A stretch of DNA of 64,000 bases from Stromatinia cepivora. Lineage: Eukaryota; Ascomycota; Leotiomycetes; Helotiales; Sclerotiniaceae. Positions 36,856-49,646 of this stretch are shown piece after piece (the first letter of the stretch is position 1; the number at the start of each line of letters is the position of its first letter). A program made the position numbers and the translations under genes. The notes beneath the pieces were generated by a model. The model saw only the letters and a program-made list of their open reading frames with translations. It was not told where the DNA came from and made no database searches. The stretch covers positions 1,301,001 to 1,365,000 of the forward strand of contig RCTD01000004.1 in assembly GCA_014898415.1 (NCBI GenBank). Reading direction: 5' to 3'.

Positions 36856-38816
36856 ATTGATGAGAAGGGACGTCCCAGTAAAGGGACGTCCTCGTTTGCG
36901 AAGGTATCCGCGACTACGAAGTTACTTTGGAAGGTCTAGAAAGATTCGAAACTTTGAGAAGGCTATTGGATTTGATGCTCTCCGTATGCATGAAAGGAGC
37001 AAAAGTCGTAGGGCTGTCGGAGTAAAAGGTAGAAAATATATGTATGAAGCCAAGAAGATGAATTGGGTAAAATAGCAAGAATCGGATTGATCTCGATATT
37101 GCTTGTTTCCAAATTCGCACAGATGTAATAGCTTGCGGGACAGACCTTGTATTGAGAGACGTTGTGGTCAGACGTTCGCTGGAGGCTCAAGATGGGTCGT
37201 ACAACACAAGAATCTATTCACACAGTCATCATTATTCGATACTGTCAGCAAATCCCGAAGAGAGAAGCAGACAGGATCTGAGTGAAAGAGCTGAATGTCA
37301 GCGATTGCGTCCAAGTAGGTGTGTGTGAGTTGGCTAGGAAGTGAGCTGGTAACCCTAAAGAGAGAGTTCACGAAGGAAAGAATTAGGATGGGGTGGAGCT
37401 CCAAACGGAAAGACCGGGTTTGAATACAATCAAGTACACAGAGACAGACTAAAGTACCTCTTTTTGCATGTTTCTGAAATAAAACAAATAGACCTCAATC
37501 AAAGTAATCAGTTAATCCTTGATAAGGTCAGGTACTTGGGTTCATCCTTACATCCTTTCCTTTATGAACGATCAGCCGATGATGCATACTAGTAGTAACC
37601 CTACCTGCCATGCGGATTTGGTCTCCGAGGCTGTGAATAAGCCCCACCAATCGATGAATTTATTTTCTAACCCGTCTCCACACAAGTGCATAAAACTGTC
37701 ATAGAAGACATCCACAACTTGACCTCGACTAATAAAGAAGGATTTGTCGTTGAAAGATAAGTTCGTGGCAGAAAAAAGAGGTTGATTCGCTCGGATTCGC
37801 TCGGATTCGGATTTGCCTCGGATAGGGTCCGAAAATCCGAGATTTCTGTTTCATAAAATTAATGTCCAGAGAATCTGAAAGTAACTTGTTGTAATAGGAA
37901 ATGATCTAGAAAATCTATTCATCCATCCACCTTGGTGTTAAATTAATATCTACTCCGTAAACTTCCATTTACCATTTACTCTTAAGTAGCCTTTTCCTAG
38001 AATGAATCCACTAACGGACTTCTATGTTTCCGACTCTGTATAGACTTCATATCACACTAAACCCTTTTGAATTAAGGGTTATTTATTAATTCCTATTTCC
38101 AAATGGAAGAATCAACAAAGTGGATTGAAAATTTTAAATCTATCAATCCACTTTCAAATCCTATCCAATCATATACACAAAACCTTATTCTATAATGGGG
38201 AAAGTGTGATACGAAGTACTTGAGTTTGTACGGTACTGCTGCAATCCTCATTAGTTGCTTCGATCTCTGGAGTCTCAATGACTCGATCTCGATCACCGAA
38301 TGACAACAAGTGCATGAGTACAAGTCCCTATGCTCTAGATTCTAGTTAATCTACTGGGTGACTACCTTTATAATCTTCCCCTCCAATCCAATGCCACCGA
38401 GGTATCACGATTTATTTAGTATCCACTGCCAATAAGCTTCTGATTGGTCTTAAATTGTTGTGATCAGTATTTTCTTCTTTACTCTCACTCTTACTCTGGT
38501 AGAACTTCGCGCAACTTGACCTAAATAAAATCTTGAGTCCTTAATATTTCTACTGAAATTTGTGACTCGCAAAGATCCATAATAAACTTGCAAGGTGCGG
38601 AAATTCTCAAATCTCTTGGCACCAAATCCTTCGGGTTAACCTTTACCTACCTACCGGTAGTAGTAGGTAGCGAGATGCATCTCTTCTTCACCGCCCCCTA
38701 ATCTTATCGTGACCCCTGTGAATGAGGAATAACGATTTGAAGCCTTCTCTAACAGGCTGAACACTGAACGTTGAACCCAGAACGTTGAACCCAACTGCCG
38801 AAACTTCAATCTCACT
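36856..38816. other. Divergent intergenic region before gpi18
   Basis: About 2 kb holding the promoters of the minus-strand unknown gene and of gpi18. A CTACCTACCGGTAGTAGTAGGTAG near-palindrome lies at 38645-38670, and a short ACGTTGAACCCAGA direct duplication at about 38767-38792. No gene seen. Confidence 0.5.
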
Positions 38817-40263
38817 ATGGCTTCAACATATCTTCATCCGCTTGAAGCACCAGTTCGTACGTTGATATTGTGTTTCACGCTCTGGAAGATCTCGCTTCTA
38901 CTTATCGCAGCTAGTAGTCCAGGTCCAGGCTATGATACATCTACCAGCCTCTTATTGTCGAGTCTGCAATCGATCGAAAAAAAGAAGTTACCATCGGGAG
39001 TGCAGTACCTCATCGGCAAGTTGATAAGATGGGACGCAATTTACTTCGTACACGCGTCAAATCGGGGGTATGTCTATGAACAAGAATGGGCGTTTGGGTG
39101 GGGCTTCACCGGCATGATAAAATTTAGCACTATTGGTAAGTAGAGAGCCGACTGCTCGTCTGCACGCCTTGTTGACCAAGGTAGGACTTGAATATCTTGG
39201 GGTACCCCACTATGATGGACTGGAGGGGTTGGTGGGGATCCTACTTGCTCATATCTCCCATCTATCTTCAATTCTTGTCCTTCACAGCCTGACCTTGACA
39301 CTCTTCCCTTCAAAGAGATTTGCTTTGGTCACAGCTCTTCTGCACATCATATCACCAGCGGGAATCTTCCTCTCTGCTCCATATGCTGAGAGTTCAACTG
39401 CGTTATTGACCTTTCTGGGAGTATTCATTTTCACGAAAAGTTTTGCATCTGGAACAAGCAATAGAACTTTAGGTCACGACCTTCTTATCCTCATTTCCGG
39501 CGTAGTGTTCGGAGTCGCTACTACTTTCAGAAGTAATGCATTGCTCAATGGGCTCCTCCTGCTCGAGGAAGCATTCAGAACTCTCGTCAGCTTAGGTAAT
39601 GGGTTCAATATAACCACCTTCCGTCACCTGATCGTCACTGGTTTGGGAGGCATATGTGTTGGTATTGGCTTCCTCACACCACAATATCTCGCATATCAAG
39701 AGTATTGTGCGGCGACGGACGTCGAGAATACAAGAACATGGTGTAGAAATACCATACCAAGTGTATATACTTTTGTGCAAGCCTACTATTGGTATGTTGA
39801 TGGATTTGGCAAAAACGAAGCTTTTCTAACATTTACCAGGAACAATGGGCCGTTCAAGTATTGGACGATTTCAAATGTGCCACTGTTTTTACTTGCAATG
39901 CCTATGATTATAATCCTAGGAGTATCTGGCAACGCGGGGTTGAGGAATGCTCACTTCCAACAAATTTCAGTTACCTCTAAGAAAGAATTCAGTCCGCCAG
40001 TCGATGGGATCCAAAATGCCGATAAAGTCCAGATTATCCGGAATTTAGCGCTCTCACAGTTGATTCTCACGGTATACACGGTAATTGGTGGTCATGTTCA
40101 GATCATTACAAGGATCTCATCATGTTGTGTGGTATATTTATGGTATATGGCGGCTTCGGTTGGGAAAGAAAAAGATTCAACAGTCACAATCGTTGGAAGA
40201 TTCATGATAATATATGCCGGCATTCAAAGTGGCTTATTCTCATCATTCTTACCACCTGCCTAG
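38817..40263 (+). CDS. gpi18: GPI mannosyltransferase 2 (PIG-V family)
   Basis: Two exons (38817-39135, 39185-40263) give 465 residues. The enzyme adds the second mannose to the GPI-anchor precursor in the ER lumen, using dolichol-phosphate-mannose. The family signature is in exon 1: IRWDAIYFVHASNRGYVYE followed by WAFGWGF. The first frame runs into a stop at 39141 and continues one base out of phase. A 49-bp intron (GTAAGT at 39136, AG at 39183-39184) restores the frame and gives IGLEYLGVPHYDG, as expected of a real short intron. The rest is a multi-pass membrane protein with hydrophobic helices, for example HLSSILVLHSLTLTLF, the conserved SPAGIFLSAPYAES motif, LLILISGVVFGVATTF and VPLFLLAMPMIIILGV. 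Confidence 0.94.
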
Positions 40264-41078
40264 TATGGAAATAACCGTTGGGAAAAACGTTTGTTACTTT
40301 ATAAACATTTCAAATGACAATTGCTGTGGTAGACTAGGTACTTATTATGCGCTCTCTCTTTTCTTTTTTCCTTGCTATGATAGAAATGGAAAAATGAGAA
40401 TAAAATTATTGAACCATACCATTCAAAAAGCTGTATCAATTACAGAATTAAAATAAATGATTCCAACGGGAACCTGCATCAATCGGAAAACTTGCGTCAA
40501 TGATTAAGACTTTTGACGAATCAGATAGAGCAATATCTAGACTGCAATGAGGTTGTTAACCGCCTAAGGCAAGCTTGCTAGCTCGGTTTAGTTGCAGTAT
40601 CTTGAAAGTGTTCACACCCACACCTTACAACTTCAATAACTCCATTGAACAAGCAAAGCATCGCATTACTACTTACTATCACAATTATTATTCTTCTACT
40701 CTATCTTTTGCTTGTCTTTCAGAACTTGAAGATCTTTCTTATTAATAGCAGAAGGTTTCTGAAAAGGCTTCTCACACCTCAAAGTTCAGAGTTCAAAGTT
40801 ATCCAAGGAAAAAGGCATTCAAGCTATAAGCAAATCATTTCATTATGATATGATTTTGAAAGGTTCAACTACCTACTACAAATATTTAATTGGAACGGCA
40901 CCACAATCATTCATTGTGAACATTCACTCTTATCAATCTTTTAACACAGTTTGAACACCATGTTCTTGTACTGATTACTTTAAAAAGAAATTTATTATTC
41001 GATTTGGCAAAGTCATTGAACCTTGGACACACACAAGACCCAAATCAACTTTTGGAATTCTTTTCACAGCCGAAAACC
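40264..41078. other. Intergenic between gpi18 and the YTH gene
   Basis: 815 bases that serve as 3' flank of gpi18 and promoter/leader of the YTH gene. A hydrophobic frame at 40645-40848 starts only from TTG and is not called. Confidence 0.5.
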
Positions 41079-43901
41079 ATGTGGCCAACAAATAACGGGT
41101 TCCAAAATAATGGACAATATCAACCAAACAACTTCAATCAAGATGATTTATCTGGAACTACACCACTACCCTCTCCTTTTTCTGGAGTGGGCCCAGGTCC
41201 AAATTTCTTTCAACAGCCAAACATGATGCAGTACGATGAAATAAATATCGATGGTTTTAATAGCTTCTCTCCTGAACTTCCTACTATGTACAACCAGGCA
41301 GCTTTCGCGCATAATCAATTTATTCCTCCCAACCCACCAGTAAGTGCTTAGGACAGACGACCTAGAATTTACTTCTCAATTTGGAGAGCAAGCGCATACA
41401 GCTAACCTTTACCTATCTTCTCAGTTCTCACCTCAATTGAACTCAACTAATCATAGTGTGGCTCCTCCTACTCCTACTCCGACAAAAGAACAGCTTGCTG
41501 CCAAAACTGCCGAATTAAGAGCAAGATTGATGAAGGGAAAGGAAGGCCGAGCCAACTCAGCTACCCCACCAGTTCCTGTACTCCCAAAACAAATAACTCC
41601 GATAGAGTCGTCGAGCTCATTGCAACCATCCCCTAAAAGTCCCGCGCAGGGGACGGACATTGACGAGCATTTACGACGTGAAAAAGAGATAAATGATCTC
41701 ATTTCAGACTATTCCGAAACCAAGCCAATAACAGAATCAAAAGTGAACCAGGAGGCAGGAAATAGTACCACCAAGAGAACGCCTCCACTCATCCCATGCA
41801 TTTCATCTGCGATGTCTCAAGATCCTTTTTCAGGAAGTCCTACAAGAGTCACCAAATCCCAGACCAACAATGATGATCGGGCTAGTAATGGTACTCCAGC
41901 AGAGCGCGAAACTAGGAATGTTAGGAATGGATCAATGTCAGAAGGGGAGATACTAGATGAACCTACTCCTAAGAAGCTTCCGCCCACGGAGCCAAAAGGA
42001 AATCAAATCAAGACAAAATCGGCTAACGTTAATGACAAGTCCCTTAAACCCGAAGATGATCGAACAGCTCGGTCACCTTATACTCGTGTAAAGGCTGAAG
42101 AGCCTAGTTCCTTGACTCGACGTCTAGCACCAGCACAGCCGTCAAGATCTGACCCTCCTCACTATCGAGATGAACGAAGAGAAGATAACGATTTTCGGCC
42201 CGAAAGAAAATCAAACGCCGATCACAAACATGAAAAGAAGTCACATCAAGACGCCGACAAGAAACAATACCTACGCAAGTTTTCTCGTGACAAAAATGAT
42301 GATTATCGCCGTCCTGAAGCTGCTAAGGAAGATGCCAAATCTGTTCGAGAGTCTAAGCCACCAACACTGGCACAAGTCTTACCACATGATACTGATTTGA
42401 GAGAATGGTTGGACATGACTCAATATCACGACCTAACACATAGAAATAAGTTATTAAAAACTGCACGAGCTCTGAAGGAATTGGAGGAACAAAAAGCGAA
42501 ACTTTTGGCAGGTATACAGGACGACCAAGGTCTTGTGAAATATAACATGGGTAACTTGATGAACGGCTCGATGGCACAGCCTCAGGATGCCCCAGCTATA
42601 ACGGAGCCTACAGATCTTCGTGATCGTGTGACATCCAACAAGCGCAATTACAGTGACGTTCAAGACTCCCATGTGGAGGCAAACTATGAAAAAGCAGCTC
42701 GTCTTGAGGATCGAGAACATGAGTATCGCCGTCGACAGAGTTCAGCCGACTATGATTCCTCTCGCCGTGCAAATGGAGGTCGTTCGCATTTTGAAGTGTC
42801 TCGTAATCGTGGTCGAAGCCACAGTAATGATCGTGAAGTGTCCCCTGGTTTGAGGGCCTACGAGAGCAGGCCTCCTCCACGAGAAAGATCTTATGATGCA
42901 GGTTCCGGCGGACGTCGTACATTTGAAGTACATGGAAGTTACAGAGGAAGGGCCTTTGATCCAAATTATCGAGGTCGAGGTCGAGGAAGAGGTCGAGGTG
43001 ATTGGGCGTCGCACGAGTCAAGAAGTGAGGCCGGGTTTGGATCACGAAATGCGCTTGGCAAGCCTTTTAAAGATGCAAAAGGTTTTGATCGAGGCGGGAA
43101 AGGTGGTCAGTGAAAATCACTCATCTTGTCGACTCTGTTATTCTTCTCAAGTCATTAGAGTTTGCTTCTATAGCGCTTTCTTGATACCCAAGCAATCAAT
43201 TTAAACAGATATAATTAAAATCACTGTAGTTTTCCTGTGAAGTCGAGTGACGATACTTAGAGGACATTTAGAAGAAATTGAGAAAGGTTCACATACTAAC
43301 GCTTTCAGATACAAGATACTTCATAGTAAAATCCTTCAACGATGAGAATGTTATTAAATGTATGGAAGATGTAAGTCAATGGAACATTATGATTAATCAC
43401 AATCAATTCGACTGATTTGCACCAGGGTGTATGGACCACTCAAGCACAAAACGGACCTATCTTCAAAGAAGCCTTCGAGACCTGCAAAAACGTAATCCTC
43501 GTCTTCTCCATCAACAAAAGCCGAGCCTTCCAAGGTTATGTGAGTCCTTCTCCCCTTCGCCCACCCTAGCCGAAACTCATCACACCATCACCCTCTAGGC
43601 ATGCATGGAATCTCTCCCCGGCACCGTCGAGGTCCCCTCGTGGCAAAACTCCATCAATTGGGAAAGCGCGGGCGCATTTAAGGTGAGATGGCTCGCGATT
43701 TGGAACACGAGGTTTCATCGCATCGGACATTTGAAAAATTCGCTGAATGAGAATTTGGCGGTTTTTATTGGGAAGGATGGGCAGGAGATTGAGGAGGATT
43801 GTGGGAGGGGTTTGTTGGAGTGTATTGATGCGGAGTTGGAGGCGGCGTTGGAGGGGGATGGGGAGAGGTATGTCGATGCAGAGGATTTTTGGGATGATTA
43901 G
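41079..43901 (+). CDS. YTH-domain RNA-binding protein
   Basis: Five exons (41079-41339, 41389-about 43105, 43309-43370, 43426-43539, 43599-43901) give 818 residues. YTH domains bind N6-methyladenosine or determinant-of-selective-removal motifs in RNA. The YTH domain is C-terminal (about 660-800): DTRYFIVKSFNDENV, GVWTT with the likely first cage Trp at 683, VILVFSINKSRAFQGYA, SINWE (Trp739, possible second cage residue), HLKNSLNEN and DGQEI. The N-terminal 650 residues are disordered: Asn/Gln-rich to about 80, charged in the middle, with a short helix-like block (REWLDMTQYHDLTHR, then KLLKTARALKELEEQKAKL) near 430-465 and an Arg/Gly-rich stretch (YRGRGRGRGRGDW) before the domain. Branch-like CATACTAAC and in-phase ends join exons 2 and 3. 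The exact donor is uncertain (GTGGTC at 43103 or GTCAGT at 43106), a one-residue difference. Confidence 0.92.
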
Positions 43902-45777
43902 GGGAGAGGGGAGGGTGGCTGGGTAGGTGGGTGTGTGGACAGGTGGGTTGATGGGGAGGGTGTAAAGTTGGGAAATAAAAGAAAATAAGTGAGGAGATTT
44001 ACTAGATCTGCATTTGAGTGAGGAGCTTGGGATGGACAATCTTGTAAGTGAATGTGTGTAGGATATGTACCTAGTGGTCCCTTTCTCCTTGTGCTCGTTT
44101 TTCAGTTTGCGCGTTGGAATTTAAGTTTTTATCAGGCAGTAGATACGTAAATAAAAAGTTGTATTATTAATATCTACTTGTGGGTTAATAGTATAATATA
44201 AATGTGATGGTGGCATATTATGGTATTACATGCCACTCTAGACCCAGAATTCGAAAAAAGAGGTTCACGAAGTTGTGTTAATTTGTGATATATAGGGGTA
44301 TGGATTTCCTTTCTATTATTATTCCCTTTAGGGAATTTCTTAGATGAGTCTTATAAGCTTACATTTAAGCTATGGGGCAGAAGGAAATTCATTTATTTGT
44401 GCAAGATCTTTATCCAATTCATCGATTTCCTAGTCGATATATATGCAGATAGTTCTATCTCCTCAGCTAATTGAGTGGATATTGGAGGCGGATATGCTCA
44501 AAAGACTATTTATTGCGCGTAACATCTGCATTCCGGAGTTGGAGGAGAGGGGAGATTTATAGTGCGGGATTTATTTTATATTCTTGAGGGTGCGGTTAAG
44601 AAAGAAGGAAAGAGATAGGGCATTGGATTGAGTATAGGATTCGGTTTGTAATATCTTTACTGAGGAACCTGTTAAAGGGATGTTTGCAGTACTAGGTTCT
44701 CCAAGTCTCCATATAGGACGCTGGAATCTTTCTTTCTCGGCATCTACCAAAGTTAATATTCTATAATATAACAAGACCTCAAGCCTACTATGTATATCCG
44801 TCAAGTATTCTATGATTTCCTAGATAATAAAAGTGTAATGATTCTCAGTGTGCTTTGCAGAGCTTTGAAGTCGGGCTACTCTAAGCTTTTTATATACGAG
44901 TGGGTTATACTGGTATCTCTGGCGTTGGTTTAGGCAGTCAGGCACCTTGCTGGGAACAGTTGAAAGAACTCGAGATCAATTTGTAATTTGCTGCTTTGGG
45001 TGGGTTTAGAAGTTGGGGGGTTTATAGTGCGTCTGATGGAGTTTTCGTAGAATTTATTAAGACGGAAGTTATTTAGGTTGAGGTGTAAGGTTTCCTACCA
45101 AATCATATAGTCTGATCCTCGCAAAAGAAGGGACTTCGAACTCTTCTAATAAGGTGCAATATTCCTCTTTTCTTAATACAATTTACCTCATGTAACCGCC
45201 GTTCAGTCCAACCTTAAATCTAGTTTTAGTCTCTTCCAATCGCTAAATCGGAGTTGGGCCTCGTTTACCCCAAATCAGACATTTGGGACGGTCGGTACCT
45301 CCACGAGTGATAAGTTAGTTTGCAGCCCTATAGCCTTGTGATTAAGCAATCCACAGGGTGTTCTTCTTGGCACGGTGTAGTCCCGTTTCAAATATGTATA
45401 TGTATATGATGACATGAATGCCTATTACATGTCGCCCAAAAGGACGAACCTCATCGCTTACTTTGCTGAGAAAGATGTCTATCTAGGTATCGGCACACCC
45501 GGTGACCCCGCCTGTTCATGACCTATCATTTCTCCACTCCCTAAGAGAAGAATACTCGGTGCGTCAAGCATACCTTCTTTTTCTCTGTGAATTTGATGTT
45601 CTGTTTAGAGTTACTACATTAACTGATTGCTCAACATCGGATAAAGATTCAGATTTTGATATAGTATTTTGAGTGTTAATAAAATGGTAAAAGTATTCAT
45701 CCATGACTAATAAGTATTAATATTGAACCGCATCACCATTAGCACCACTTCTTTTTATTTTACTGTTTATAACCAAC
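43902..45777. other. Intergenic, no gene seen
   Basis: 1.9 kb between the converging YTH and P450 genes. It begins G-rich (43910-43970) and becomes AT-rich. Nothing reads as a conserved protein or RNA gene. Confidence 0.6.
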
Positions 45778-47836
45778 TTATCTCCTCTCGAAAACCAACA
45801 TACACTTCTGTCCCCTTGGTCTACTAGCAGCAAGCTGATCCTCCATCTCCATATCAGCTTCCCATCCTTCCTTTATCCTGGTCCTGTATTTCGTATAGAT
45901 CTCCTGTACGAGGTGACGCATTTCTGCTAGTGCTAGACTATGTAAACATATCAATTAGTTTGCGCATCATATCACTCCAAAGTTCGAAAGAAAAAATATA
46001 TTTCTCAACCTCCTCTATGTGTAAAATGTCGGAAATCAAAGAAAGAATGGAAGATCACGAGAAACGAATAAACATACTTCTTCCCTATACATGCTCTTCC
46101 CCCCTTCCCAAAAGCCAAAAACCCCCTCTCCATCTCTCTTATCTCGTCACCACTCACAAGCCAACGCTCCGGACGAAAACTCTCCACATCATCACCGAAA
46201 ATCCGAGGGTTGCGATGTGAACTCCATGCTTGAACGCTTACGGTTGAGTTTCCAGGGATAAGATAATTATCTATGATTTTCGGCTCGGATTTTGCTACTA
46301 GACGTGGTTGTGAGTTCGGGATTGGTGTGTAGAGACGGAGGGTTTCGTTAATGAGGGCGTTAATGTATGTGATAGTATTTTCTTGATCTGTTTGTGTATT
46401 TGTTTTTGGTTTTGACTCCAAGTTGGTCTGGGGATAGAGAACAAGAGAGCGGTGGAGTTTTTCCTGGATTTCATGGTTGCAAGGGAGTGAAAGTATGTAC
46501 ATAAGATATGTAAGAGCAATGCCTGTGGTATCTATACCTGCGGCCAAATGATCTATGATCTCGGCCGCAATTTCGATTTCTGATATTGGGGGAGAAGCGT
46601 GCTGGAGGGTGTGGAGGAGCGTGTGTGGTTCTTGGTTAGGCAGGAGACAGGAGGAGAGGACGTATGTATTAGTTAGGAGGGTAGAATGCTGGGGAAGGAG
46701 CGATAGAAGGAAGGTAGAGAGGGGTTGGAGGTAGAAGGTTAGGAGTTGGCCTGGTGAAGGGTGTGAGATTGGATAATTGCGGAAGATATAGGGAGGAAGT
46801 ATGAGGGGAAATGCAGATGAAGGAACTTACTTTTGAAAGTGGAGTAATAGGTCATCTCGTTCATCATTTCCATACCAGCTTTCTCCTCGATAGATTTAGT
46901 TCCTTGTTTTCCGAGTAGAACGTGGCTGATACAATCTAATGCATAGCAATGTGCATATCTCTGTTGTTATTTCCTTAGCTATTATTGTTCCTACCGAGCG
47001 TTATACATAGACGCTGTGCCATTCTACAAATTTATATGAAAAAACAAAACTCACGTAAAGGTCAATAATTCCATTTTCTGAACCCTCAATCTTCCGAAGA
47101 AATGCTTGACTCCTTTCCTCAATCGCATCCATAATAACAGGTTTAAGGATCTCGGAGTTCCGATATGGTTTTGCGGTATTTCTTTTCTTTTCTTTGTGCT
47201 TTAAATGAAATTATAAATATTAGCATTAATAACTTCCCAATGTTCTCTTTCGACGTCCGTTGGAGCAGTGCTGCACAAAGCCACTTTCCCACTCCACTCT
47301 CTCCTTTCTCCTCTCACCTCTCAAAATATCCACACAAAACACCCTCCAAAGAATTCCTACAAGAAAGAAACAAAACATACCTCCAACCTCTGCTCCGTAG
47401 AGAAAGTCGTCCTAACACCCATTTGTCTAAACAACGCATAAAAGCCCGTTTTATCCAACTCTCTATCTCCACCTCCTCCAATACTCCCATAAACACCCCT
47501 CACCCCCTCCTTCCCACAGAAAGCGAACTCTTTTACCCCTATCCTTACGCTTTCCCCGAATTTTTTATGGAGGGCATCGATGTATATTCGTCGATTACCG
47601 TTCCATTCGTGATATCTTAGGATTAGATTTGTGAAGCGGGTGTACCAGGGGCCTGGAGGAAGATGGGGATTTTGGATGTTGAGGAGAAGGATCTGGGTGA
47701 GGATGAGGGTTAGGTAGATTAGGGGGGTGTAGATGATGAGGAAGGAGAAGAGGGTTGGTGAGGTTGGAGGGGTAAAGAATGCGGAGAATGGTGAGAATGA
47801 TGAGGAGAATAGGTTGGAGAAGGAGGCACAAATCAT
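45778..47836 (-). CDS. Cytochrome P450 monooxygenase (first of two)
   Basis: Five exons on the minus strand (47836-47381, 47198-47055, 46960-46831, 46750-46078, 45937-45778) assemble to 520 residues with every junction in phase. An N-terminal membrane anchor (LFSFLIIYTPLIYLTLILTQ) precedes the Pro-rich hinge LPPGPW. The chain then shows TTFSTEQRLEHKEKKRNTAK, the I-helix oxygen-binding AAGIDTT (about 313-319), the K-helix ETLR (379-382), FRPERW and the haem loop FLAFGKGGRACIGKN with axial Cys464. The family oxidises small molecules at the ER membrane using a P450 reductase. The substrate and CYP family cannot be assigned from sequence reading. It is in tandem with the next P450 and the reductase, on the same strand. 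A GC-poor Asn/Thr/Lys loop (about 353-368) before the K-helix is lineage-variable. Confidence 0.92.
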
Positions 47837-49646
47837 AATAGATGGTGAGCTGCAAACTTCTTGAACTTGCAATGTGCGGTAGTAGAGGTAATTAGTAATA
47901 GATACATAGATTAACATGCGGATATAGCAGAGACCAAAGTCCGTGAACAAAGAAAGTCATACTCTCCTTCTCTATTAGGGCTGCCTTCTTTATTAGGGTT
48001 GCCTTCTTTATCGGAGTTGCCGGATTAGGTAGACTATCTGCACATGCTTTTGTTAATAATATATAAGGGAACGAAGAAGAAAGAAAAGAGGTTTTCCCAA
48101 AAGGGTATTCTGAAAATATATTACCAAAATATCATTTACTTCTACATTCATTATATTAGTATATGAAACTTCTTGTATATTGATTTGAGTTGATCGTAAT
48201 AGTAATATTCGCATTAACTCGACCAAATTGATAGTACGACTTGAATAGACGTCAATTCGGCATTTCTAGAATGAAGTGGAGCTGGTGGTGGTGCGGTTCA
48301 ATATTTATGGTTATGGATGGATACTTTTAACACCATACCATCACTTAAAGCAAAGTAATATAGCTTAGGATTGTGAATTTGATATTACGATCATTTCAAG
48401 TAATGTTGTCTACATCATAATATTTCGCTCTTGATTTTATGTTAAAATCTGTGGTCTACCTATGAATACGTACATATACTCTCCCTTCGAATTTCCTACA
48501 GCCAATCATATTTGAAAAAGATTAAAGAGGAAACCAATAGTTGATCACATCTAGATGATCTGTTATTCGCAATTTTCCTGAAGCTAAGTATCTTTCGCCT
48601 CCAAAAAGGTGTGTATATTCTTTTCAATTAATTTGAGTACAACTTGCTAAGCCTTACGACCGCGAACCCCTAATAAAACGAAGGACTACAACAAGGAAAA
48701 TTGAAGCGAACTCTCGCTCATTCTCCTGTTGGGGATTGTCGCATAGGCTGGTCGGCCTTTTGGTGGGCTCGGGATACCTGGTTGGGAAGCCGGTATAACG
48801 ATCTGGTCGAGAAGAATATTCTTCTCGTTACCATACTGATATCATCCGTTTACACCAAAGCTGCGCCTTTAATTGGGTGGCTACCGATGGATGCCGAAGA
48901 AAGTATGTATTTTGCTGCTAAACCAAGCTCTTAGTCACTTAGTGTAGCAAATGATAGGAATAATAAGTGTATACATATATATTTTTTTACAAAAAAGAAC
49001 CATCTTTTGTACCTCTTGACTAAATATCACTACAGCTATCTTACAATATTACTAAACTCTTATATCGCCAATAACTGTAAGATCTCACACGGGGAAATTA
49101 ATGTGCCGAGTGTAGATATAATGACATTGTATGATTGATAAACTGGATGGTTGTATTGGTGTATTGTTTTATGAGATATATGAGATTTAGAGTTTCCAAT
49201 ATTCATTATTTTATTTGGATGTGGTTGAAGTATACTATAGTCCAGATGGGATTTTTTAGATGATATTACTAAGTACTTATAATTGGGAATTTCAAAATGA
49301 GGTTATATGATCTTGAAATGATTAATGATACGAGGAAATGAAGTGGTATATGAAATGACAATGTGCGAGATCTTTTCGCAGACTGCGCGCTGGTGTAGGA
49401 TTTTCCGAACTTTCGTCATAGTGCAATATGATATGAGGTTAATCCATATCCCTAACATATCGGACGATATAGGAAGAGGTTCAAGATCATCGAATAAATA
49501 TTATTAAAATATTTAAATAGACATAGGTATTTAAAATAGTAGAGAGTCTCGCTTCGAACGAACTAATAAAATCCAACGTCTGAGATATAAACTTATATCC
49601 ACTATCCCGCGTACTGGTATGTCTCTACTTACCCTTCGTCGAAATA
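47837..49646. other. Intergenic between the two P450 genes
   Basis: 1.8 kb, mostly AT-rich. A frame at 48701-48934 begins at TTG and has no domain. A tandem duplicate of about 19 bp (AGGGCTGCCTTCTTTATT / AGGGTTGCCTTCTTTATC) lies at about 47977-48014. Confidence 0.5.

Noticed and set aside
39133..39184. gpi18 as a pseudogene or two genes
   Set aside because: A 49-bp intron with proper ends restores the frame and conserved sequence.
40645..40848. Hydrophobic 67-codon frame upstream of the YTH gene
   Set aside because: It starts only at TTG and is AT-driven; no independent support.
48701..48934. 77-codon frame between the P450 genes
   Set aside because: TTG start, no domain, and flanked by AT-rich spacer.
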